From Ferrimonas aestuarii (GTDB lineage Bacteria > Pseudomonadota > Gammaproteobacteria > Enterobacterales > Shewanellaceae), in contig NZ_SWCJ01000017.1 of NCBI RefSeq assembly GCF_005116665.1, positions 46,263 through 110,262 on the forward strand: a stretch of DNA of 64,000 nt. The letters are read 5' to 3'. The notes below the pieces were generated by a model, which was not told the origin of the DNA, did no database searches, and worked only from the letters and a program-made list of their open reading frames with translations. The position numbers were made by a program, and so were the translations under genes. This document shows positions 43,198-50,348 of this stretch, in pieces (the stretch's first letter is position 1; every line of letters starts with the position of its first letter).

Positions 43198-43296
43198 TTT
43201 GCGTGAGATTGGGCATCGCCTTCGTGAGTTTACGCTTGTCAGGTTTCCTTCCTACGTGAGCTTGCGTGAACAAAGATAACCTTGTGTGAGCGTGAA
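43198..43296. promoter_or_regulatory. Array of short CGTGAG repeats upstream of the bacteriocin exporter
   Basis: Within 95 bases the motif [G/T/A]CGTGAG or a one-base variant occurs about six times: 43202, 43223, 43255, 43264 (CGTGAA), 43285 (TGTGAG) and 43291 (CGTGAA). Several gaps are 21 or 32 bases, near whole helical turns, so the copies lie on one face of the helix. This suggests operator sites for the downstream operon. The rest of the 399-base gap between the adenine deaminase start (42954) and the HlyD gene (43354) showed nothing else I can support. Confidence 0.45.
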
Positions 43297-43353
43297 TCGC
43301 ACCAATTCTAAGCGCCTCTATTATCAAGTCATCGGTACTTTCCAAGGATGGCT

Positions 43354-44601
43354 ATGAGCACTCTTTTTCGACAGCAAGCAGTGGAAGCTCAGAAGCAGCG
43401 ATTGTTTGGCAGCATCTCATTGGCTCAGCCTCTCTCTTTGCATCTGTGCGTAGCGGTGATTTTGACCCTAGTGGCACTGGTGGTGCTGTTTCTGTTTATC
43501 TCTGAATATACCCGTAAAGAGACAGTTCGAGGCTTTCTGGTACCTGAGCAAGGATTGTTAAAAACCTACGCGCCTCGTTCTGGGGTGATCGAGGTGCTGC
43601 ATGTTAGAGAGGGGGAGTTGGTCAGCAAGGGCCAACCTTTGGTTACTCTGGTGCTTCGGCAAGGAACCAGCAGCGGTTCTGAATTGGGGGAGGTGTTGGT
43701 TGCTCAATACCGGCTGCAGCTTCAGGCACTGGAAGATGAGCGTCGAACCAATCGTTTGATGAAGCAGCAGGAGCTGAAGCGGCTCAAGCAAGCCATCGTT
43801 GATATTGACGCCCAGATTGCTAACTACCTGGAGGTCACGGATACCGTTTCCGACAAGCTTGAACTTCAGCAACATCACTTATCCCAGCAACAACAATTGC
43901 ACCGCGATGGTTATCTCTCCCGTGGAGAGCTTCAAGATCAGCAGCAGCGGTTGTTGTCGGTAAAGCAGGAGCAGCAAGGTGCCCTAGCGCAGTTGTTGTC
44001 ACTTAAAGCGGAACGCAATCGGTTGTTGGCTGAGCAGGCATTGCTACCCAGTCAATTTGCACTTAAACGAAATGAAAATGCGAGGGTGGCCGCGGAGCTT
44101 TCCCGATTGATTCAGGAGACTGAGACAAACTATCGCTATGTTATTGAAGCGCAAAGCGATGGCGTTGTATCTGCGATTCCTGTGGTGGAAGGGGAGTTTA
44201 TCGCCAACCATCGACCATTGCTTACCTTGCTGCCTAGAGATGCGGTGATGGTGGCAGAACTGTTGTTGCCCACTCGCACCTCAGGGTTTGTGAAGCTGGG
44301 TGACGAGGCTAGGCTGCGATTCGATGCGTTTCCTCATCAACGTTTTGGGGCGCTTCGAAGTGAGATCATTCGTGTTGATAAATCTCTGATTGAAGATGGC
44401 GAGGCAGATTTACCGTTTCCGCTAGAAGAGCCTGTTTATCGGGTGCGTACTCGGCTCGACGCCCAAGTGGTGCACGCCTATGGCGAAGCCTTTCCTCTGC
44501 GTAGCGGCATGTTGTTTGAAGCCGATATTATTCTTGACCGCCGCTCTCTTATCGATTGGCTACTCGACCCTATCTACAGCTTAAAAGGGAGGGTTGGCTA
44601 A
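43354..44601 (+). CDS. HlyD-family periplasmic adaptor of a peptide exporter (CvaA-like)
   Basis: This 415-residue membrane-fusion protein has one N-terminal membrane helix (about 28-50), a lipoyl/barrel-sandwich half near 65-100 (YAPRSGVIEVLHVREGELV), a long coiled-coil hairpin (about 115-265), the second barrel half (IEAQSDGVVSAIPVVEGEFI) and a beta-barrel domain. It bridges the ABC exporter to an outer-membrane TolC channel, which is not encoded here. I chose ATG 43354 over 43348 because AAGG then has correct spacing. Its stop overlaps the ABC gene's ATG by one base. Confidence 0.9.
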   Translation: MSTLFRQQAVEAQKQRLFGSISLAQPLSLHLCVAVILTLVALVVLFLFISEYTRKETVRGFLVPEQGLLKTYAPRSGVIEVLHVREGELVSKGQPLVTLVLRQGTSSGSELGEVLVAQYRLQLQALEDERRTNRLMKQQELKRLKQAIVDIDAQIANYLEVTDTVSDKLELQQHHLSQQQQLHRDGYLSRGELQDQQQRLLSVKQEQQGALAQLLSLKAERNRLLAEQALLPSQFALKRNENARVAAELSRLIQETETNYRYVIEAQSDGVVSAIPVVEGEFIANHRPLLTLLPRDAVMVAELLLPTRTSGFVKLGDEARLRFDAFPHQRFGALRSEIIRVDKSLIEDGEADLPFPLEEPVYRVRTRLDAQVVHAYGEAFPLRSGMLFEADIILDRRSLIDWLLDPIYSLKGRVG

Positions 44602-46760
44602 TGGCGTCTCATAAACCTCAACCGATTACTTCGTTATTGGAATATTCAGGTAGCACTCGAGTGCCGTTGGTGATGCAGGCAGAGATGGCTGAATGTGGAC
44701 TGGCCTGTATCGCCATGATCTCCAGTTACCATGGCCTAAAGCTCGACATGGCCTCCATGCGTAAGCGCTATCGCGCGGCCATGAAGGGGATGAATCTCCA
44801 GCAGATGATTGAGCTCGCCGATGGTTTGAATCTGGCGACACGAGCGCTTAAATGCCCACTTGAGGAGGTGGGCAAGTTACAGCTTCCTTGTGTACTGCAT
44901 TGGGACATGAACCACTTCGTGGTGCTAACCGGTGTGACGAAGCATCGCATTAGCGTTAACGACCCTGGTATGGGTAAGCGCCAATTAACTTTGAAAGAGT
45001 TTGCCGAACACTTTACCGGAATTGCTCTTGAGCTAACGCCAGCAAAAGGGTTTCAGCGCCGAGACCAACGCAGCCAGATGAAGCTGTCACAACTGTGGAG
45101 TTCGATGACTGGATTTGGCCGTGCTTTGGTGTCGTTAACCGTGCTGTCTGTATTGCTACAACTGTTTGCACTTGCAACCCCATATTACATGCAGTGGGTG
45201 GTGGATGAGGTGCTGATAAGCCAAGACCAACCCCTGCTCACGGTATTGGCCATTGGGTTTGGCTTGTTAGTGCTTATTAACGTTATTACCAGCTGCTCCC
45301 GCAGTTGGTTGGTGCTGAGAGTGTCCAGTTCACTAAACCTGCAGATGGGTGCCAATCTGCTGAGGCACCTACTGCGCTTACCGATGAGCTTCTTCGAAAA
45401 GCGCCATGTGGGTGACATTGTGTCGCGGTTTGGTTCCTTGTCGGAGGTCAGAGAGCGGCTGACCACTGGCGTTGTGGAAACTTTTGTTGATGGAGTGATG
45501 GCGCTGGCGGTGCTTGCCATGATGTTACTCTACAGCATCAAGCTTACCGTAGTGGTATTGGTTGCTGTTGGGCTCTACACCGTGCTGCGATTAGCGCTTT
45601 ATCGGCCGCTGCAAAGAGCGACAGAGGAGTCGATTCAGGCATCGGCAAAAGAGCAGACCAACTTCCTCGAGAACATTCGAGGCATTCAGACCATCAAGCT
45701 GTTTACCCGAGAGTCACAGCGACAGGGGATCTGGCAAAACCGATTCGCCGACGTCATCAACGCCGATATACGTTTGGGTAAGCTCAACATCAGCTTTGAA
45801 GCGATGAACAAACTGCTGTTCGGTATAGAGAATGTGCTGGTTGTTTTCTTTGCCGCGGCCTTGGTGATGGCTGGCGATCTGAGCGTGGGTATGATGCTTG
45901 CCTTTATGGCTTACAAGAACATGCTTACCGAGCGGCTTGCCAATTTGGTTGAACAGCTCATCTTGTTCCGCATGTTGCGCTTACACCTAGACCGCATCTC
46001 AGACATCGCCCTACATGAGCAGGAAGGGCATCGCGACGGTGGGCACCTTTTGCCTCAGATTCACGGTCATTTGAAACTGGAAAGAGTTTGCTTTCGTTAC
46101 AGTGATGATGACCCTCTGGTGATCGATAACCTATCTCTTGAGGTTCATCCGGGGGAATCCATTGCCATCACTGGTCCCTCGGGTTGTGGCAAATCGACTC
46201 TGATGAAGTTGATGCTTGGGCTGCTGACTCCAACCTCAGGAAGGGTCTTGCTTGATGGCGTAGACATTACCCATATCGGCTTGATCCAATACCGCAAACA
46301 GATTGCTGCAGTGATGCAGGATGACACGCTGTTGTCAGGATCCGTGGCTGACAACATCACCTTTTTTGATCCCGAACCCAATTATCCTCGAATGCAGCAA
46401 TGTGCCCAATTGGCTGCCATTGAGCAGGGTATCGCGAGATTGTCGATGCATTACAATGCTTTGGTTGGCGATATGGGCAATCAGTTTTCAGGCGGCCAGA
46501 TTCAGCGATTGCTGCTAGCTCGAGCCCTATATCAGCAACCATCGATACTATTTTTGGATGAAGCCACCAGTCATCTTGATATCGATAAAGAGCGGCTTAT
46601 CTCTAACAGTGTCGCGGCACTTTCGATGACCCGAATTATTATTGCTCATCGACGAGAAACCATTGCCAGTTGCGATAGAGAATACTCATTACTCACACCA
46701 AATCGAGAAGTTGACCAGCAAGGAGGTGAAATACTTAAGGAAGAGTATGCAATTAATTAA
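44601..46760 (+). CDS. C39-peptidase-containing ABC exporter (PCAT)
   Basis: This 719-residue exporter cleaves double-glycine leaders and exports the peptide. The N-terminal C39 peptidase (about 15-150) has Gln26, catalytic Cys32 (AECGLAC), His105 (DMNHFVVL) and Asp121 (NDPG), so it should be active. Six membrane helices follow (about 165-455), then an ATPase domain with Walker A GPSGCGKST (near 525), signature FSGGQ (near 629), Walker B ILFLDEATSHLD and the H-loop IIAHR. The ribosome site is GGGAGGG. Two double-glycine peptide genes start 41 bases downstream and are the expected substrates. Confidence 0.95.
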   Translation: MASHKPQPITSLLEYSGSTRVPLVMQAEMAECGLACIAMISSYHGLKLDMASMRKRYRAAMKGMNLQQMIELADGLNLATRALKCPLEEVGKLQLPCVLHWDMNHFVVLTGVTKHRISVNDPGMGKRQLTLKEFAEHFTGIALELTPAKGFQRRDQRSQMKLSQLWSSMTGFGRALVSLTVLSVLLQLFALATPYYMQWVVDEVLISQDQPLLTVLAIGFGLLVLINVITSCSRSWLVLRVSSSLNLQMGANLLRHLLRLPMSFFEKRHVGDIVSRFGSLSEVRERLTTGVVETFVDGVMALAVLAMMLLYSIKLTVVVLVAVGLYTVLRLALYRPLQRATEESIQASAKEQTNFLENIRGIQTIKLFTRESQRQGIWQNRFADVINADIRLGKLNISFEAMNKLLFGIENVLVVFFAAALVMAGDLSVGMMLAFMAYKNMLTERLANLVEQLILFRMLRLHLDRISDIALHEQEGHRDGGHLLPQIHGHLKLERVCFRYSDDDPLVIDNLSLEVHPGESIAITGPSGCGKSTLMKLMLGLLTPTSGRVLLDGVDITHIGLIQYRKQIAAVMQDDTLLSGSVADNITFFDPEPNYPRMQQCAQLAAIEQGIARLSMHYNALVGDMGNQFSGGQIQRLLLARALYQQPSILFLDEATSHLDIDKERLISNSVAALSMTRIIIAHRRETIASCDREYSLLTPNREVDQQGGEILKEEYAIN

Positions 46761-46801
46761 GGTTATCTATTTTCATATCATCAGTAAATGGGGTTTTTGA
46801 T

Positions 46802-46981
46802 ATGCGTGAACTAAGTTTGAATGAAGTGAAAAGTGTGAATGGTGGCATTGTTTCATTATTCTGGATAGGTTACGGGGCATATAGAGCTTATAAAGCCTAT
46901 AAATTAGTAAGGACCGTTACTCAATACGCCGCTGCTGGAGCTGCATTAGGCGCTCTTAAAGAGCATGAGAATGGGAGCTGA
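46802..46981 (+). CDS. Double-glycine-leader bacteriocin precursor, peptide A (candidate)
   Basis: This 59-codon gene encodes a leader MRELSLNEVKSVNGG (residues 1-15, ending in Gly14-Gly15) that fits the LSxxExxxVxGG consensus cut by C39 peptidases. The mature part would be 44 residues, net positive (about +3), aromatic and amphipathic at first (GYGAYRAYKAYK), then alanine-rich with a GxxxG motif (GAALG). It lies 41 bases after the exporter gene, is AT-richer than the surrounding genes and runs into peptide B with one base between stop and start. The ribosome site is weak (gggg about 8 bases upstream). Its activity is inferred. Confidence 0.8.
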   Translation: MRELSLNEVKSVNGGIVSLFWIGYGAYRAYKAYKLVRTVTQYAAAGAALGALKEHENGS

Positions 46982-46982
46982 T

Positions 46983-47111
46983 ATGAAAGAGTTAAGTTAT
47001 GAAGATTTGCGTGAAGTTCAAGGTGGATTTGTTCAAATTTTAGCTGGCGTTATTGCCGTGTATTATGGAGAGAAAGCTGGTAGTTGGTTGTATAAGAAGA
47101 TTTTTGGGTAG
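46983..47111 (+). CDS. Double-glycine-leader bacteriocin precursor, peptide B (candidate)
   Basis: This 42-codon gene has leader MKELSYEDLREVQGG (residues 1-15), closely parallel to peptide A's leader. The mature part would be only 27 residues, hydrophobic, about +2, with the GxxxG motif GEKAG and a lysine-rich end (YKKIFG). GGGAG lies 6 bases upstream of ATG 46983. The coupling to peptide A and the GxxxG motif in each suggest the two form a helix pair, as in class IIb two-peptide bacteriocins. It is too short for most gene callers. Confidence 0.8.
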   Translation: MKELSYEDLREVQGGFVQILAGVIAVYYGEKAGSWLYKKIFG

Positions 47112-47119
47112 TATAAATA

Positions 47120-47151
47120 ATGTGTCAGCAATTGCTGACACATTTTTATTT
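47120..47151 (+). terminator. Terminator or attenuator between peptide B and the small membrane protein
   Basis: A perfect inverted repeat, tgtgtcagca / tgctgacaca with a 2-base centre, is followed by tttttattt. It starts 9 bases after peptide B. Read-through would give lower expression of the downstream gene. Confidence 0.8.
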
Positions 47152-47161
47152 GGAGGTGTAT

Positions 47162-47470
47162 ATGGAATTGAGGAATAAATGTCCAAATTGTAATATGAAG
47201 CTTGGGCTTGAAATAACATCAAAATTAATATTTAATGATGTTATTGAATGTCCGCGTTGCAGATATATGATGCAGCCTAGCGTCAAGTCCGGACTATTGT
47301 TTCCTTTGCTTTTAACCCCAATAGTATATTTCTTTTTCTATAAGTCATTTAATAATTATTTCGGAGAGTTTAGCGCTTCGGCCTTAGTTATTATGCTTAC
47401 CATATTTTTATGCCGGTTTCTTAATCCATGGGCAAGCCTCGTTGCGCACGACAAAGATGAGCTTATTTAG
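47162..47470 (+). CDS. Small zinc-ribbon membrane protein, candidate immunity protein
   Basis: This 102-residue protein has an N-terminal zinc ribbon of two CxxC pairs (CPNC near 7-10, CPRC near 30-33), then two strongly hydrophobic segments (about 44-60 and 68-88). A perfect GGAGGT ribosome site lies 5 bases before ATG 47162. It immediately follows the two peptide genes and is likewise AT-rich. Its place and membrane nature fit a bacteriocin immunity protein, but I recognise no known immunity family, so the role is a guess. Confidence 0.6.
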   Translation: MELRNKCPNCNMKLGLEITSKLIFNDVIECPRCRYMMQPSVKSGLLFPLLLTPIVYFFFYKSFNNYFGEFSASALVIMLTIFLCRFLNPWASLVAHDKDELI

Positions 47471-47596
47471 CTTAGTAATTAAAAGATCCTTGAAACAACC
47501 AAGTAGGCTGCTCAATGAAACCGACGCATCGTTTTAGTGTCTGAAGCCCAGTAAAGGCCTACAATAGCTAGGCTAACGTACTATTGGACAACGTAA

Positions 47597-48622
47597 ATGA
47601 ACGACGAACTCGACAATCAACCCTCCTCTAAGATAACCATCACCCAACTCGTCTTCCTGCTGATCTGCATGCTGGCGTTTGGCGCGATGTATTGGTCGTG
47701 GCAATACTCAGATAGCCACCCAAGCACCGAAGATGCGTATGTTCGGGCTAAAATTCTCTCCGTTGCGCCTCAGGTTCAAGGCCAGATCGTCTCTGTTGAA
47801 GTTAAGGACTTCCAAAAAATCAACAAAGGGGATTTGTTGCTGAAGATTGACCAGCGCCCTTATCTGTTAGCTGTTAAACAAGCGGAAGCAGCCTATCAGT
47901 TGGCGGTGCAGCAACACGATGTGGCTGACAAGCAGGTAACGGAAGCCGTTGCTGGTCTGGACGCTGCCCGTTCAAATTTGACGGAAGCCCAAGCGGAATT
48001 TAAGCGAACCGATGCCCTAGTGAAGCAAAAGCTGGCCTCTGCACAGGACTTGGATCAGGTTAAGAACAAACTCGCCAACGCTCAAGCTAGCTTAGAGCAG
48101 GCGCGGGCCTCAGTAGAGAAAGCCATCGCCAATCGAGGCCAAGAGGGCGCAGAGGCAGCCGTCGTTCAGCAAGCGGCCGCTCAGTTGGCGCAGGCTGAGC
48201 TTAACCTCAGCTACACCGAAATCACCTCGCCAGTGGATGGCTTAGCCGGTGAAATTGGGGCTCATAAAGGCTCGATCGTGTCTATCGGCCAGACCCTGTT
48301 TCCGGTGATCATCAAAGACAGTTACTGGGTGCGAGCTAACTTTAAAGAGACGGATCTTACCTACATTAAACCTGGTCAGATTGCCGAAGTGCGAATCGAC
48401 ATGTATCCGGATATCACGTGGCAGGCAACGGTTGAGCAGTTGTCGCCAGCCAGTGGCACCGCGTTCTCCTTAATGCCACCGGAAAATGCCACCGGTAACT
48501 GGGTGAAAATCAAACAGCGCTTCCCAGTGCGCTTAAGTTTGGTGGTGCCGGATGATGCCCCTCAGCTGCGTGTCGGTGCCAGTGTTGAGGTGACTGTAGA
48601 TTTAAAAAGTAACTACCGATGA
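47597..48622 (+). CDS. EmrA/HlyD-type efflux adaptor
   Basis: This 341-residue membrane-fusion protein has a single N-terminal membrane helix (about 17-36), the EmrA-type start of the lipoyl domain (TEDAYVRAKILSVAPQVQGQIVSVEV), a coiled-coil hairpin (about 95-200) and the returning block (LSYTEITSPVDGLAGEIGAHKGSIV). It pairs with the MFS pump encoded next, which overlaps its stop by 4 bases (ATGA). It probably exports hydrophobic drugs or fatty acids through TolC. It may be unrelated to the bacteriocin genes upstream. Confidence 0.88.
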   Translation: MNDELDNQPSSKITITQLVFLLICMLAFGAMYWSWQYSDSHPSTEDAYVRAKILSVAPQVQGQIVSVEVKDFQKINKGDLLLKIDQRPYLLAVKQAEAAYQLAVQQHDVADKQVTEAVAGLDAARSNLTEAQAEFKRTDALVKQKLASAQDLDQVKNKLANAQASLEQARASVEKAIANRGQEGAEAAVVQQAAAQLAQAELNLSYTEITSPVDGLAGEIGAHKGSIVSIGQTLFPVIIKDSYWVRANFKETDLTYIKPGQIAEVRIDMYPDITWQATVEQLSPASGTAFSLMPPENATGNWVKIKQRFPVRLSLVVPDDAPQLRVGASVEVTVDLKSNYR

Positions 48623-50109
48623 ACACTGCCATTCCTGCCGATAAGCGGGGAGTTGCCACCGTCGCCATCATGCTGTCAGCCATCATGGTGCTGATTGATA
48701 TGACGGTGGCCAACGTGTCGCTGTCGCACATGATGGGGGCGCTCGGGGCTACGGCGGATCAGGTCACCTGGGTGCTGACCGGCTACAGCATGGCGGAAGC
48801 GATCTTTATCCCGATGACCAGTTTCTGGGTGTCGAGATTTGGCGAACGCAGGGTGATGCTGGTTGCGGTGATCGGCTTTGTGTTTGCCAGTGCCCTGTGT
48901 GGACAGGCGCAATCTTTAGAAGAGATGGTGCTGTTTCGAATTGTCCAAGGCGCCTTTGGCGCTTCGGTGATTCCATTGGCGCAGTCGATGTTGGTGCAGA
49001 TCTACCCGTCGGAGCAGAAAGGCAAAGCGATGGCGATTTTCTCCATCGGCATTCTGCTGGGGCCAATCCTTGGCCCTGTGGTGGGCGGCGTGATCACCGA
49101 TAACATCAACTGGCGCTGGATCTTCTACGTCAATCTGCCATTCGGCCTAGTGTGTACAGCGCTTATCTATCGCTACATTCACATCTGTAACAAGACCAAG
49201 CCTAATTTTGACTGGTGGATCATTGGTTACATGGCGTTGGGTGTCGGGGCCCTTCAGTTTGTGTTGGATAAGGGCAATGACGAGGATTGGATTAATTCTC
49301 GGGTGATCCAAACGGCGATTTTGCTGGCCATCATGGGTCTGATTATGTGGTTCTACCGCAGTTGGCGCACCAAAAGCCCAATTGCACCGTTATGGCTGCT
49401 AAAAGATCGTAATTTGATGGTATCGTCGCTGATGATCGCCGTTGTATCGATGGCGATGTTTGGCCTGACCACTCAGCAGCCGATGTTGCTCGAAAGTCTG
49501 CTGAATTACCCAGTGTCGACTACGGGAATGTTAATGGCGCCCCGAGGCTTAGCGTCGGCGGCCATGCTGATTTTGGTAATTAAGCTCAATCCGCAGTTTG
49601 ACCCTAGATTGAAGATTGTCTTTGGCTTGTCTTGCATTGGTTTGGGCAGCTATTTGATGACCCGCTACTCGCTGGAGATTGATGTCTTTTGGATTGTGAT
49701 GCCAAGTATGATCCAAGGTGTTGGCTTGGGGTTAACCTTCTCCACGTTATCAACCTTAGCCTATCTGACTTTGCCGCAAGACCACTCCGTCGCCGGAGCC
49801 AGTATCTTCAACCTGTTCCGTACCATAGGCAGTGCATTTGGCATATCCATTGCCACAACCTATCAATATCGAGACGGCCAACAGCAGTGGCATGCGCTGA
49901 GCGAAGGCATTAACCCATACAGCCAAAACCTTAGGGATTGGGCTCACTCTCAGGGGCTATCCATCACCGATCCATTAGCATTGGAACAGTACCAGTCTAT
50001 GCTGCATCAGCAGTCACAGATGGTGGCCTTCGTGCACACCTTCCAGCTAATTGGAGTGATGTTTGTTGTGATGATGCCGATGCTGCTGTTCATTCGCTCT
50101 AGGCAGTAA
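48619..50109 (+). CDS. EmrB/QacA-type MFS efflux transporter (DHA2)
   Basis: This 496-residue inner-membrane drug:proton antiporter has fourteen predicted helices. DHA2 marks are visible: IDMTVANVSLSHM in helix 1, VTWVLTGYSMAEAIF, and the motif-C-like GILLGPILGPVVGG in helix 5. It is translated together with the EmrA-type adaptor, and a terminator follows at 50130-50155. No regulator gene is adjacent. Confidence 0.9.
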   Translation: MNTAIPADKRGVATVAIMLSAIMVLIDMTVANVSLSHMMGALGATADQVTWVLTGYSMAEAIFIPMTSFWVSRFGERRVMLVAVIGFVFASALCGQAQSLEEMVLFRIVQGAFGASVIPLAQSMLVQIYPSEQKGKAMAIFSIGILLGPILGPVVGGVITDNINWRWIFYVNLPFGLVCTALIYRYIHICNKTKPNFDWWIIGYMALGVGALQFVLDKGNDEDWINSRVIQTAILLAIMGLIMWFYRSWRTKSPIAPLWLLKDRNLMVSSLMIAVVSMAMFGLTTQQPMLLESLLNYPVSTTGMLMAPRGLASAAMLILVIKLNPQFDPRLKIVFGLSCIGLGSYLMTRYSLEIDVFWIVMPSMIQGVGLGLTFSTLSTLAYLTLPQDHSVAGASIFNLFRTIGSAFGISIATTYQYRDGQQQWHALSEGINPYSQNLRDWAHSQGLSITDPLALEQYQSMLHQQSQMVAFVHTFQLIGVMFVVMMPMLLFIRSRQ

Positions 50110-50129
50110 TCACGTACCGAGAAAAACTA

Positions 50130-50155
50130 AAAAGCCGCTATTACAGCGGCTTTTG
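50130..50155 (+). terminator. Intrinsic terminator of the EmrAB-type operon
   Basis: A 10-bp stem (aaaagccgct / agcggctttt) with a 5-base loop lies 20 bases after the stop. In the gap to 50348 I see only an imperfect hairpin (about 50307-50335) and a short repeated ctaccca (near 50275 and 50285). Confidence 0.8.
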
Positions 50156-50348
50156 TCGTTATGCCTTACAAATGGGCATTACTCGATGTTCTGGATCTTA
50201 ATATTGATTATACTGCTGCCGTCCTATTTAAGAGGCACCTAAGGCTGTTTGCGTAGATCGCTTGTCTAAATTACTACCCACTTTGCTACCCAATTAGGTA
50301 AGCCTGGACGGCCTTTGAATATGCCGGCCGCCCAGACGTCCATTGTTG

